Source: Porphyromonas sp. oral taxon 275 (GTDB lineage Bacteria; Bacteroidota; Bacteroidia; Bacteroidales; Porphyromonadaceae). From it: a stretch of 64,000 nucleotides of DNA. The DNA lies in the NCBI RefSeq assembly GCF_018127745.1, contig NZ_CP072333.1, forward strand, positions 1,364,001-1,428,000, read 5' to 3'. The position numbers were made by a program, and so were the translations under genes. Positions within the stretch are counted from its first letter, which is position 1; each line of letters starts with the position of its first letter. Below are positions 42,978 through 51,671 of the stretch, piece by piece. Below the pieces are notes generated by a model, which made no database searches, had not been told where the DNA came from, and worked only from the letters and a program-made list of their open reading frames with translations.

Positions 42978-44516
42978 CTAGCGTCCCCAGCTGCTGCGGT
43001 CGAGCTTGCGGTAGCTGATGGCCTCGCTGATGTGCTCCTTGCCTATGGTCTCCTCACCCGCGAGGTCGGCGATGGTGCGCGCCACCTTGAGGATGCGGTC
43101 GTAGGCGCGGGCCGAGAGGTCGAGGCGCTCCATAGCGACACGCAGCCGCTCCAGCCCCTCGGCATCGGGACGCGCCAGGCGCTGCGTCAGCGCCGCCGTC
43201 ATCTGAGCGTTGCAGTGCACCCCAGGGCAATCTGCGAAGCGCTGGGTCTGCAGCTCGCGCGCCCGCAGCACCCGCTCTCGGATGGCGGCACTCGCCTCCC
43301 CGGGCTCCGTGGCGGAGAGCTTCTCGAAGGGTACGGGAGCTATCTCCACCTGCAGGTCTATGCGGTCCAGCAGCGGGCCTGAGACCTTGCCCAGATAGTG
43401 CTGCACCTGCTGCGGCGTGCACTCGCAGTGCCGTGTGGGGTGATTGTAGTAGCCGCAGGGGCAGGGATTCATCGCCGCCACGAGCATGAAGCCCGCGGGG
43501 TAGTCCACCGAGTAGCGCGCTCGTGCCACCGTCACCTGCCGCTCCTCCAGCGGCTGGCGCATGACCTCCAGCACGCTGCGGCTGAACTCGGGCAGCTCGT
43601 CCAGGAAGAGCACCCCATTATGCGCCAGGCTGATCTCGCCCGGCTGCGGGCTGGCACCGCCCCCCACCAGCGCCACGGGCGAGATGGAGTGATGCGGCGC
43701 GCGGAAGGGGCGCGTCGTCATCAGCGTCACATCACGCCCTAGCTTCCCCGAGACGGAGTAGATCTTCGTCGTCTCGAGGGACTCGCCGAGGGTGAAGGGC
43801 GGCAGGATGCTCGGTAGGCGCTTGGCCATCATCGACTTGCCGCTCCCTGGGGCACCTATCATCAGGATGTTGTGCCCCCCAGCGGCGGCGACCTCGAGGG
43901 CGCGCTTGACCCGCTCCTGCCCCCGCACCTCGGCGAAGTCCAGCGTCAGCTCCTCTCGTGCCTCGTAGAAGGTACGACGCGTATCGACCTCTACCTCGGG
44001 GAGCTCCGCCTGCCCCGTGAGCATATCGATGACAGAGCGGAGCGTGGGGGCGCCATAGACCTTGAGCTGATTGACCACCGCGGCCTCGCGCGCATTATCC
44101 TCGGGGAGGATGAAGCCCTCGAAGTGCTCTGCACGCGCCTGTATGGCTATGGGCAGCGCCCCGCGGATCGGGCGGAGCGATCCGTCCAGCGACAGTTCGC
44201 CCATGATCATGTAGCGCTCGAGGGCCTCCGCGGGGATCTGCCCATCGGCAGCGAGGATGCCGAGGGCTAGCGGCAGATCATAGGCCGAGCCCTCCTTCCG
44301 GAGGTCGGCAGGGCTCATGTTGATCACGAGGCGCTTGCCGGGGAACTTGTAGCCGCTGGACTCGATAGCGGAGATGATGCGGTCTTGACTCTCCTTGATG
44401 GCGGCATCGGGAAGCCCGACGAGCTGAAAGTAGCAGCCGGGCGTACAGTTGACTTCGATCGTCACCGTCCGCGCCTGGATACTCTGCAGGGCGGCGGCAA
44501 AGGTGCGTACGAGCAT
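42978..44516 (-). CDS. comM: YifB/ComM family Mg-chelatase-like AAA+ ATPase
   Basis: 512 residues from the ATG at 44516 (MLVRTFAAALQSIQA), preferred over 44594 because the family starts this way. Order: an N-terminal chelatase-I domain (VNCTPGCYFQLVGLPDAAIK, MSPADLRKEGSAYDLPLAL), the AAA+ core with Walker A GAPGSGKSMMAKRLPS (about 220) and Walker B VLFLDELPEF, a Cys-rich zinc-like motif NPCPCGYYNHPTRHCEC (about 350-365), and a C-terminal helical domain. In naturally transforming bacteria ComM is a branch-migration helicase for integrating incoming DNA. It is monocistronic with its own terminator. Confidence 0.9.
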   Translation of the reverse strand: MLVRTFAAALQSIQARTVTIEVNCTPGCYFQLVGLPDAAIKESQDRIISAIESSGYKFPGKRLVINMSPADLRKEGSAYDLPLALGILAADGQIPAEALERYMIMGELSLDGSLRPIRGALPIAIQARAEHFEGFILPEDNAREAAVVNQLKVYGAPTLRSVIDMLTGQAELPEVEVDTRRTFYEAREELTLDFAEVRGQERVKRALEVAAAGGHNILMIGAPGSGKSMMAKRLPSILPPFTLGESLETTKIYSVSGKLGRDVTLMTTRPFRAPHHSISPVALVGGGASPQPGEISLAHNGVLFLDELPEFSRSVLEVMRQPLEERQVTVARARYSVDYPAGFMLVAAMNPCPCGYYNHPTRHCECTPQQVQHYLGKVSGPLLDRIDLQVEIAPVPFEKLSATEPGEASAAIRERVLRARELQTQRFADCPGVHCNAQMTAALTQRLARPDAEGLERLRVAMERLDLSARAYDRILKVARTIADLAGEETIGKEHISEAISYRKLDRSSWGR

Positions 44517-44575
44517 GGTATATATAAGGTATAGGCGGAGCGGCACCACCTGGGCGCTGCCCCTAGAGCTAGGGA

Positions 44576-44618
44576 GGAAAAAAGCTAAGGTCAAGTGCCC
44601 GAGGGCTACTTGACCTTA
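44576..44618 (-). terminator. Terminator overlapping the lipoprotein stop codon
   Basis: TAAGGTCAAGT pairs with ACTTGACCTTA (11 bp), then CTTTTTTCC on the minus strand. The 5' arm includes the last codons and the stop of the gene ending at 44606, a compact arrangement closing the rdgB-to-lipoprotein unit. Confidence 0.82.
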
Positions 44619-45313
44619 CCTAGTGTGTCGATGTGGAAGAGGCGGGTGGCGGCGGTCCCCGTCAAGCCGTAGCTGCGGCGTAGCTCAGTGACCAGCCCCA
44701 GGCTGTCGCAGAAGGCGATGCCCTCGAGGCTATCGCGGCGCAGCTGCTGGCGTGCCTCGCGTGCGGAGGGCGTAGGCAGGAGGAAGACGAAGCCGAGGCT
44801 ATCAGGGCGCGCAGCAGCACGCAGACGACGCTGCTCGGTAGCCGTGAGGATCACCCCGCCCTCGGGCGAGGCGAAGACCAGCACCAGCGGATGGCGCGCA
44901 TAGAGCTCGGAGAGGCTACGCTCGCGCCCCTCGATGTCGCGCCCTGAGAAAGGCAGCGCCGCCGTGGGGCTGAGCTGGACACCCGCTAGAGGCGGCTCCT
45001 GCTCCTGCCAGCGCCCTCCACGCAGCTCGTAGTAGCGCAGGCGCTGTCCACCCGCATGGCTGATGAGCACGGCGTGGTAGCGGCTGGTGTCGGGGCTGAG
45101 GCTAAGCGCCGCGTCGTAGTGCAGGAGGCTATCCGTGTACTGCGGCTGGCCGATGTAGGTCACGAGCGCCAGCGTATCGCTTGACCCCTGCCGCTCGAGC
45201 TTGGTCTCGAGCTCGGGGAGGGAGGAGGAGCGGCAGGCACTAGCGAGGACGAGCAAAGCGAGGGCGCCGAGGCTGCGGCTAAGGAGCTTCTTCATCGGAG
45301 TACAACTTGTCAT
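44606..45313 (-). CDS. Lipoprotein with a redoxin-like domain lacking CXXC
   Basis: 235 residues; a start at 45295 (MKKLLSRSLGALALL) gives the cleaner signal peptide. The lipobox is LVLASAC. The C-terminal half (about 120-235) has SGRDIEGRERSLSELYARHP and LVLVFASPEGG, the pattern of thioredoxin-like TlpA/AhpC domains, but the position of the redox CxxC holds SPEG, so thiol chemistry is unlikely. The upstream ATG shares a base with the stop of the sialate esterase (TAATG), implying coupled translation. Exact function unknown. Confidence 0.65.
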   Translation of the reverse strand: MTSCTPMKKLLSRSLGALALLVLASACRSSSLPELETKLERQGSSDTLALVTYIGQPQYTDSLLHYDAALSLSPDTSRYHAVLISHAGGQRLRYYELRGGRWQEQEPPLAGVQLSPTAALPFSGRDIEGRERSLSELYARHPLVLVFASPEGGVILTATEQRRLRAAARPDSLGFVFLLPTPSAREARQQLRRDSLEGIAFCDSLGLVTELRRSYGLTGTAATRLFHIDTLGKVK

Positions 45314-47418
45314 TAGGGACGCACATAGTCTTCGCTGAGGGAGAAGGTCGAGACGGGGAGCCCCGTACGGCCTACGAGATTGGCATCGGTATAGGGGCGC
45401 CAGGCGTAGCGTACCGTGAGGCAGCCGCCCTGCAGCTGCGTGGGGACGGTCAGCCGCAGCTCAGCCCCCTGCACTCGAGCCTCGACGGGATAGACGAGCC
45501 CATCCTCCGTGAGGAGCTCGAAGCCTCGTATCGGCTGTCCGTCCGAGGTCCTCAGAGCGCTCGTATGGACGAAGCTCAGGAAGAGCTCACCGCCCTGACG
45601 CGTGATGCGCGCCACCTCGGGGCTGCGCGCCTCGAGGCTGCGGTAGCCGTAGTCATTATAGAGAGCCAGCAGCGCCAGGCGATGCCCTAGCGGCTGCTTC
45701 TGTCGTGGATGGACATCCTTAGGGTCGCCATGGTCGCTGGAGACGATCATCTCAAGGCCCTCGGAGGGGCGCTGCATGCGGCGCTGGCTGTCGCGGAAGT
45801 GCGGCCAGGAGGGGCGGTTGATGGAGCTGAGCTGCACGTAGTAGAAGGGCAGGGGCGCACCGAAGTAGCTGCGCCAGCTCTTGACCAGCAGGGGAAAGAG
45901 ACGCTCGTGCACCTCGATGTTGTGGGCGTTCGACTCGCCCTGATACCAGAGGACGCCGCGCAGCGCATAGTGCTCCAGCGGACGGATGCCCGTATCGAAG
46001 AGGTAGTGCGGCGCATAGGGGTGACGCGTCAGCGGGCTATCCTTCAGCTTGACATTCTCCGAGGCACGCTGCCGCACCCAGGGCATGATGAAGTCATTGC
46101 TCCGCCAGCGACGCAGCAGCCCAGGGAGCTCCTCCTCGAGGCTCGCGCGGTCGATCCACGCCTCCGTGGGCGCCCCTCCGACGGCGTTGACGATGATGCC
46201 GACGGGGACCCTGAGGCTGTCGCGTAGCTCGCGGGCAAAGTGGTAGGCCACGGCCGAGAGGGAGGCAGCCGTCTCAGGTGTCGTGCGCTGCCAGCGGGCA
46301 GGCAGGTAGTACTCCAGGCGGTTCAGCGAGTCAAGGAAGCTCACGGGCCAGCTCACGGGGTCGGTAGCGTGCGCGGGCTTCATATCATAGATACGTAGGA
46401 GGCTGTCGGAGGCCGAGGCAGCCTGCTGGCGCGTGTCGGTCTCGCGGAGCATCATCGCCATATTGGACTGCCCCGAGCAGAGCCACACCTCGCCGAAGTA
46501 TACATCGCGTAGGGCGAGGGCCTTGGTCTTGGTCGCAATATCCAGTCTGTAGGGCCCGCCTGCAGCATGGGGCGGCAGCTGGAGCGTCCAGCGGCCATCG
46601 TCAGTGGCGCGGGTGGTGAAGCGCTGCCCCTTGAGGCTCACGCGCACCTCTTCGCCGGCATTAGCACGGCCACGCAGCGTGAGGGGACGATCGCGCTGCA
46701 GTACCATCCCATCGGTATAGACAGCGGGCAGCTGCAGGCCGCCGTAGTCGCCCGTGATGGCGCCGTAGACCGTCTGCGCTAGGATCACCGCTCCCGCAGG
46801 GTCGGGATGGATAGCGTCGGGGAGGTAATGGGGATAGGGATAGAGGGGCTCGTGCAGGTCGATAAGCTGGACGCCCGCCCCGCGTGCCACCTGGTCGATG
46901 GCGTGCTGAATCTGGGTCTGCCAGTCCCGCGTGCCCGACTCAAAGCGTGGGTGCTCCGCCCCTATGGGCGTGGTGCGGGCGATGAGGATGCGCACCTTGG
47001 GATTGATCGTGCGCAGGGTGTCGATGAGGTGGCGGTAGTTGGGGACGAACTCGTCACGGTAGTTGGGCCAGTTGCGCGGGTCGGTATCGTTGACCCCGAG
47101 GTGGATGACGGCGATGTCGGCCTTATAGGCCAGCGCCTGCCGATACTCCTCCTGCTGGACGTAGGGACGGTGGCCGCGCTCCAGCAGCGTCGCCCCAGAC
47201 TTACCGAAGTTGCCCACCTCGTAGCGCTCTCCCAGCATGCGCTGCAGGAGCGCGGGGTAGGCTTGCTGCTCTCTATCAGGCAATAGGTAGCCGTAGGTGA
47301 TGCTATTACCTATACAGGCTACGCGTAGGGGCTTACCTTTGTGCCTGGCGGCCTGCCCCGTGAGGGAGAGCCCCGAGAGGGCGAGCACGAGGAGAAGGGG
47401 ACGTAGTGCTTGCTTCAT
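45313..47418 (-). CDS. Sialate O-acetylesterase with two SGNH hydrolase domains
   Basis: 701 residues, signal peptide ending near GQAA. The N-terminal SGNH domain has GNSIT (catalytic S39), G108-VND, and DAIHP (D201, H204). The C-terminal domain is sialate O-acetylesterase type: CSGQSNM (S318), WYQGESNA and SSDHGDPKDVHPRQK with the Asp/His pair. It probably removes acetyl groups from host sialic acids so that sialidase can act; a two-domain esterase of this kind is known from Tannerella forsythia NanS. It is secreted to the periplasm. No sialidase or nan transport genes are adjacent. Confidence 0.85.
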   Translation of the reverse strand: MKQALRPLLLVLALSGLSLTGQAARHKGKPLRVACIGNSITYGYLLPDREQQAYPALLQRMLGERYEVGNFGKSGATLLERGHRPYVQQEEYRQALAYKADIAVIHLGVNDTDPRNWPNYRDEFVPNYRHLIDTLRTINPKVRILIARTTPIGAEHPRFESGTRDWQTQIQHAIDQVARGAGVQLIDLHEPLYPYPHYLPDAIHPDPAGAVILAQTVYGAITGDYGGLQLPAVYTDGMVLQRDRPLTLRGRANAGEEVRVSLKGQRFTTRATDDGRWTLQLPPHAAGGPYRLDIATKTKALALRDVYFGEVWLCSGQSNMAMMLRETDTRQQAASASDSLLRIYDMKPAHATDPVSWPVSFLDSLNRLEYYLPARWQRTTPETAASLSAVAYHFARELRDSLRVPVGIIVNAVGGAPTEAWIDRASLEEELPGLLRRWRSNDFIMPWVRQRASENVKLKDSPLTRHPYAPHYLFDTGIRPLEHYALRGVLWYQGESNAHNIEVHERLFPLLVKSWRSYFGAPLPFYYVQLSSINRPSWPHFRDSQRRMQRPSEGLEMIVSSDHGDPKDVHPRQKQPLGHRLALLALYNDYGYRSLEARSPEVARITRQGGELFLSFVHTSALRTSDGQPIRGFELLTEDGLVYPVEARVQGAELRLTVPTQLQGGCLTVRYAWRPYTDANLVGRTGLPVSTFSLSEDYVRP

Positions 47419-47435
47419 ATTCTATAGTAGGGAGG

Positions 47436-48047
47436 TCATAGGAGGTGGCGCTCGTAGAGCTGTACGATGCGCTCGGTGACGGCATCATCGGGGTTGTGCT
47501 CGGGGTCGTAAGGGGCCTTGAGGCTAGCGCCCATCACGCGAGAGAAGACCTGCCAGGTCCAGGCGCGGAAGCCCCCGAGGAAGGCCTTCACGAGCTCGTA
47601 GCCCGTCATGCCGCACTGGCGGTGGATGAGCTTGATCAGGAGCTGTCCCTGCCGGAGCGTCAGGTCGCGCATCTTGGGCTCCATATCGCGGCGCAGCTCC
47701 TTCTCCACGAGCTTGAGGTGCGCCTCCTGCTGCTTCTCGGGCAGCGTCTGCATGTATTCGTAGGTCTCGATGATGGTCGCGGCGACGTACTTGGCATAGG
47801 GCATCGTCTTCTTGACATCACGGATACGGTGCCACAGCTCACGCCGCTCGGCCAGGCTCAGCGGGCGTACACGGTGCCGCGCGAAGACGTTGACATCGGG
47901 TAGATCTACCTCCACGAGGCTGTCATTGACCGTACGCACGATGGCCTGCCGCGGCAGAGGCGTCTGCGCCACCAGCGGAGCGAGCCCACAGCACAGCAGT
48001 ACCACGAGGAGGAGGCAAGGGCGGGGAGCGAATCGGGGACGTGTCAT
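47436..48047 (-). CDS. DUF4294 domain protein, exported
   Basis: 203 residues from the ATG at 48047 (MTRPRFAPRPCLLLVVLL), which gives a proper signal peptide ending near PLVAQ; an ATG at 48074 adds nine residues. The mature part has VDLPDVNVFARHRVRPLSLA, ERRELWHRIRDVKKTMPYAK and IIETYEYMQTLPEKQQEAH, characteristic of DUF4294, a Bacteroidetes-restricted family of unknown function. It lies 17 bp before the sialate esterase and 170 bp after plsC. Confidence 0.75.
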   Translation of the reverse strand: MTRPRFAPRPCLLLVVLLCCGLAPLVAQTPLPRQAIVRTVNDSLVEVDLPDVNVFARHRVRPLSLAERRELWHRIRDVKKTMPYAKYVAATIIETYEYMQTLPEKQQEAHLKLVEKELRRDMEPKMRDLTLRQGQLLIKLIHRQCGMTGYELVKAFLGGFRAWTWQVFSRVMGASLKAPYDPEHNPDDAVTERIVQLYERHLL

Positions 48048-48217
48048 AGTAAAGCAGGAGCCTAAGTAGATCATCTAGCACGAAGGGCGGAGCGGCGGCT
48101 CGGAGTAGCTCCTCGAAGCCGTCCCGCCTCGTCTAGCTAACGCGCGCGACAGGCCTTTTATTGGGTCCAGGCCTCACCTGAGGCGAGCCAGCAGCCCCGT
48201 GCGGGGAGGGCCTAGGG

Positions 48218-48976
48218 CTAGTCCTTGCGCTCGCGAGGGAGCACCGAGGCGATGGTCTGCTGCGCGTGGCGTGCCGAGGCCGCGATATGTGCGGGGGGCT
48301 CGGCCAGCTCGCTCATGCGGAAGGCGGGGTGGATCGTGAGGATGATCTTGTGCGGGGAGGGAAGGTAGTGCCCACGCGGCAGGACGTCGTAGGCGCCGTC
48401 GATGCTGACGGGCAGAATGGGCACATCCAGCTCCGAGGCTATGACGAAGCCTCCCTTCTTGAAGCGTGTCATGCGCCCCGTCTCGGTGCGGCTGCCTTCG
48501 GGGAAGATGAAGATGGAATTGCCCGTAGCGAGCACGCGCTTGGCATCCTCCAGCGTGTGGACGATGGAGGAGGGCTTCGTCTCGTCGACGAAGATGTAGT
48601 GCGCCGCAGCGCAGGCCTTACCCACGAAGGGCATCTTGCGCAGCTCGGCCTTCAGCACCCACTTGAAGGGGATGCCGATATGCCCATTGAGGGCGAAGAT
48701 GTCGTAGGAGCTCTGATGATTGGCCACGACGACACAGGGCGCGTCGGGGCTAGGTAGGTGCTCGCGTCCACGCAGCTCGACAGGACAGAGGCTCACGGCC
48801 AGGCAGACGCGTGACCAGATACTCGTGGCCCAGCTGATGAAGGAGGCAGGAGCGCCGAGGAGCCCAGAGAGGATGACGACCAGGCAGCACAGGATCGTCG
48901 CCAGGACGAGGAGTGGGCCGCCGATGCAGACGAAGTAAAGGAGGTAAAGCGGGCGTAGGAGGGTGTGTAGGTGCAT
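48218..48976 (-). CDS. plsC: 1-acyl-sn-glycerol-3-phosphate acyltransferase
   Basis: 252 residues. N-terminal membrane segment (LYFVCIGGPLLVLATILCCLVV). The acyltransferase HX4D motif is NHQSSYD (H87-D92), with the second block FKWVLKAELRKMPFVGKA and the third FPEGSRTETGRM. Converts lysophosphatidate to phosphatidate at the inner membrane. It lies 35 bp after rdgB on the same strand. Confidence 0.9.
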   Translation of the reverse strand: MHLHTLLRPLYLLYFVCIGGPLLVLATILCCLVVILSGLLGAPASFISWATSIWSRVCLAVSLCPVELRGREHLPSPDAPCVVVANHQSSYDIFALNGHIGIPFKWVLKAELRKMPFVGKACAAAHYIFVDETKPSSIVHTLEDAKRVLATGNSIFIFPEGSRTETGRMTRFKKGGFVIASELDVPILPVSIDGAYDVLPRGHYLPSPHKIILTIHPAFRMSELAEPPAHIAASARHAQQTIASVLPRERKD

Positions 48977-49011
48977 AGTCTAGAGCTAGTATAGTAGGGG
49001 GATCAGTGAGC

Positions 49012-49599
49012 TCAGTCCTTCAGAGCACGGAGGTAGCTGGCTAGGCGTGCTACGGCGCGGCCTCGGTGGCTCAGAGCGTTCTTCTCGGCCTCGCTGAGCT
49101 CGGCGAAGCTCCGCTCACTCCCCTCGGGGCGGAAGACGGGGTCGTAGCCGAAGCCATGCGTCCCGCGACGCTCGGTGAGGATCTCGCCCTCGACCGTCCC
49201 CTCGAAGAAGTGCGTCCCGTAGCCATCGATCAGCGCGATGACGGTGCGGAAGCGAGCACGACGGGGACTCGCTACGCCACCCAGGCGCTCCAGCAGCAGG
49301 GAGACATTATCCTCTGAGCTGGCCGCATCGCCAGCAAAGCGTGCCGAGCGCACCCCAGGGGCTCCGTCCAGCGCCGCTACCTCGAGGCCCGTATCATCGG
49401 CGAAGCAATGGCAGCCGTAATGCTCCCAGATGTAGCGTGCCTTGATCAGGGCGTTGCCCTCGAGGCTATCGGCCGTCTCGGCGATGTCGTCATGGCAGCC
49501 CAGCTCGGCGAGACTGATGACCTCAACTTGCCCGGAGAGGATGGCGCGTATCTCCTCGAGCTTGTGGGGGTTATTACTGGCGAATACTAGTTTTTTCAT
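49012..49599 (-). CDS. rdgB: Non-canonical purine NTP pyrophosphatase (RdgB/HAM1)
   Basis: 195 residues, usual length. N-terminal FASNNPHKLEEIRAIL (SNNxxK substrate loop), ADDTGLEVAALDGAPGVRSA, and C-terminal THGFGYDPVFRPEGSERSFA and NALSHRGRAVARL. Hydrolyses dITP/XTP to sanitise the nucleotide pool. First gene of the minus-strand unit running to the lipoprotein; a -7 box TATTTTTG lies at 49683-49676. Confidence 0.94.
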   Translation of the reverse strand: MKKLVFASNNPHKLEEIRAILSGQVEVISLAELGCHDDIAETADSLEGNALIKARYIWEHYGCHCFADDTGLEVAALDGAPGVRSARFAGDAASSEDNVSLLLERLGGVASPRRARFRTVIALIDGYGTHFFEGTVEGEILTERRGTHGFGYDPVFRPEGSERSFAELSEAEKNALSHRGRAVARLASYLRALKD

Positions 49600-49675
49600 A
49601 CATTTGCTTGAGTCATGTCCCTGAGCGCACTCACAGGCACCACCTAAGGTGCTGCAAGGCCTCAGCTTACTTAGG

Positions 49676-49683
49676 CAAAAATA
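49676..49683 (-). promoter_or_regulatory. Candidate -7 box for rdgB
   Basis: TATTTTTG on the minus strand 77 bp before the rdgB ATG in a divergent gap with yjbR. The AT-rich segment TAAGCTATTTATCC lies just upstream; no clear -33 TTG. Confidence 0.45.
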
Positions 49684-49701
49684 AGGATAAATAGCTTACA
49701 G

Positions 49702-50094
49702 ATGGATATAGAGCGCTTCCGCGAGGCCTGTCTAGCGCTACCTCGAGCAGAGGAGGAGATGCCCTTCGGGGACGATGTCCTGACGCTCAAGGTAGCGGGG
49801 AAGTGCTTCGCCTTCGTCTCCCTCAGAGGCGATGACCTCGATGCCTACCTCAAGTGCGAGCCTGAGTATGCCCTGCAGCTACGTGCCCACTACGAGGCCA
49901 TCACCCCAGCACGCAGCCACCTCAACCGCCAGCATTGGAATAGCGTCTACCTCGACCGAGGCCTCCCCTCGGCCGTCATTCTACATCTCCTGCGTCACTC
50001 CTATCGGCGCGTCGTGGCGGGCCTCTCCCGCAGCCAGCGCGCTCAGCTGCCTCCGCTCCCCTGGGACGAGGAGCTCGACAGCCCCCTACTCTAG
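49702..50094 (+). CDS. MmcQ/YjbR family protein
   Basis: 130 residues with the cyaY-like fold pattern of MmcQ/YjbR: EEEMPFGDDVLTLKVAGKCF, AFVSLRGDDLDAYLKCEPEY, then ITPARSHLNRQHWNSVYLD and LLRHSYRRVVAGLS. Cytoplasmic, proposed DNA-binding, role unknown. It heads a plus-strand unit with birA, trmH and an esterase. Confidence 0.85.
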   Translation: MDIERFREACLALPRAEEEMPFGDDVLTLKVAGKCFAFVSLRGDDLDAYLKCEPEYALQLRAHYEAITPARSHLNRQHWNSVYLDRGLPSAVILHLLRHSYRRVVAGLSRSQRAQLPPLPWDEELDSPLL

Positions 50095-50140
50095 CCTATC
50101 TGGCACCCCACCCACCCCACTTCTAAGCACCAGCATCACT

Positions 50141-50899
50141 ATGGACACCTCACTCCTAGAGTTCATCGACCAGGTCGATAGCACCAATACCTACCTCATG
50201 GAGCAGATCGCCTCGGGGCGTAGGCTCCCCCAGCTGCACACCGTCGTCGGCCGTCAGCAGACGGCAGGCCGAGGGATGCGCGGCAATAGCTGGGTCTCCC
50301 GTCAGGGCGACAGCGTCACCTGCTCACTGCTCCTGCGCTCGGACATGCTGCAGGGACGTGATCAGTTCGCCGTCTCTGAGCTCATCGCCGTAGCCGTCAG
50401 CCGCACCTTCGCCTCCTTCATGACCGAGGAGCAGCGCAAGCAGCTGTCCATCAAGTGGCCCAACGACATCTACTGGGGCGACCGCAAGCTCGCCGGCATC
50501 CTCATCGAGCACAGCCTGACGGGTCAGCGCGTGGACTACTCGGTCGTCGGCATCGGAATGAACGTCAATGACGAGAGCTTCCCACCCGAGCTCCCCTTCG
50601 CCATATCACTCCGCATGATCACGGGGCACAGCCTCCTGCCGATGGAGATCCTCATCCGCCTGCATGATCAGATCGCGCCGCTGCTACCCGACTTCCTCCT
50701 CGGCCACTACGCTGACGTGCACCGCACCTTCATGCGTCAGCTCTACCGCCGCGAGGGCTTCCACCTCTTCACCGACGTGCAGGGACAGTTCCGCGCACAG
50801 ATCAAGGACGTCAGCCCCGAAGGTCGCCTCGTCCTCCAGCGTGAGGATGGCTGGGAGCGTGCCTACGCCTTCAAGGAAGTACGCTTCGATGCTGAGTAA
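50141..50899 (+). CDS. birA: Biotin--[acetyl-CoA carboxylase] ligase
   Basis: 252 residues from the ATG at 50141 (MDTSLLEFIDQVDSTNTYL); longer frames starting near 49832 read through yjbR in another frame. Biotin-binding loop GRGMRGNSW (43-51) and KWPNDIYWGDRKLAGILIEH with the catalytic Lys. There is no N-terminal helix-turn-helix, so it is a ligase only and not a transcriptional repressor. Attaches biotin to carboxylase carrier domains. Overlaps the next gene by 11 bp. Confidence 0.92.
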   Translation: MDTSLLEFIDQVDSTNTYLMEQIASGRRLPQLHTVVGRQQTAGRGMRGNSWVSRQGDSVTCSLLLRSDMLQGRDQFAVSELIAVAVSRTFASFMTEEQRKQLSIKWPNDIYWGDRKLAGILIEHSLTGQRVDYSVVGIGMNVNDESFPPELPFAISLRMITGHSLLPMEILIRLHDQIAPLLPDFLLGHYADVHRTFMRQLYRREGFHLFTDVQGQFRAQIKDVSPEGRLVLQREDGWERAYAFKEVRFDAE

Positions 50900-51665
50900 G
50901 GCCGATCAGAAGCGCATCAAGGCGCTGCAGGAGCGTAAGGCTCGTGCCGCCGAAGGCTGCTTCGTCGCCGAGGGGCTCAAGCTCACCGAGGAGCTCCTGG
51001 GGCACTTCACCTGCGAGCTCCTCGTCCTGCCCGAGCGCCGCTACCCCGAGCTCGAGCCACTCCTCAGGCGCCTACCTCAGGGCACAGCCCCGCAGCGGAT
51101 CGAGCTCGTCCCCGACAGCTTCGACTGGACGCGCATCAGCGGGCTCAAGCAGCCGCAGTCACAGCTCGCCGTCCTTCGCCTCCCCCAGCCCAGTGCCCCT
51201 GAGGAGCCCGACGGCCTCTGCCTCTTCCTCGACCGCGTGCAGGATCCGGGCAACCTGGGGACGATCCTCAGGACGGCGGACTGGTTCGGCATAGAGCATA
51301 TCTACCTCGCCTCTGGCACGGCCGATCCCTTTGCCCCGAAGGTCGTACAGGCTACGATGGGCGCACTGGCTCGCGTACGTATTCATAAGGTAGAGGACAG
51401 CGTGGCCTTCGTCCGCGACTATCCTGGGCGCCGCCTAGGCACCTATCTCGATGGGACGAACCTATACACTGCTACCCTCCCCAGCCCTGCCGAACCCGCA
51501 CTCCTCATCATGGGCAACGAAGGCCAAGGCATACACCCCGACCTCGCCCCCTACATCGACCTCAGGCTGACGATACCGCCCTACCCCGCGGCGAGTACGC
51601 ACACCGAGTCGCTCAATGTAGCCATCGCCACCGCCCTCCTCCTCGGTGAGCTCCGCCGCCCCTAG
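50889..51665 (+). CDS. TrmH/SpoU family RNA 2'-O-methyltransferase
   Basis: 258 residues from the ATG at 50889 (MLSKADQKRIKALQERKAR), inside the last codons of birA, suggesting coupled translation. A substrate-binding N-terminal domain is followed by the SPOUT knot motifs: DRVQDPGNLGTILRTADWFG, IMGNEGQGI and the C-terminal STHTESLNVAIATALLLGE. Methylates a ribose in rRNA or tRNA; the target cannot be assigned from sequence. Confidence 0.9.
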   Translation: MLSKADQKRIKALQERKARAAEGCFVAEGLKLTEELLGHFTCELLVLPERRYPELEPLLRRLPQGTAPQRIELVPDSFDWTRISGLKQPQSQLAVLRLPQPSAPEEPDGLCLFLDRVQDPGNLGTILRTADWFGIEHIYLASGTADPFAPKVVQATMGALARVRIHKVEDSVAFVRDYPGRRLGTYLDGTNLYTATLPSPAEPALLIMGNEGQGIHPDLAPYIDLRLTIPPYPAASTHTESLNVAIATALLLGELRRP

Positions 51666-51671
51666 ACTACT

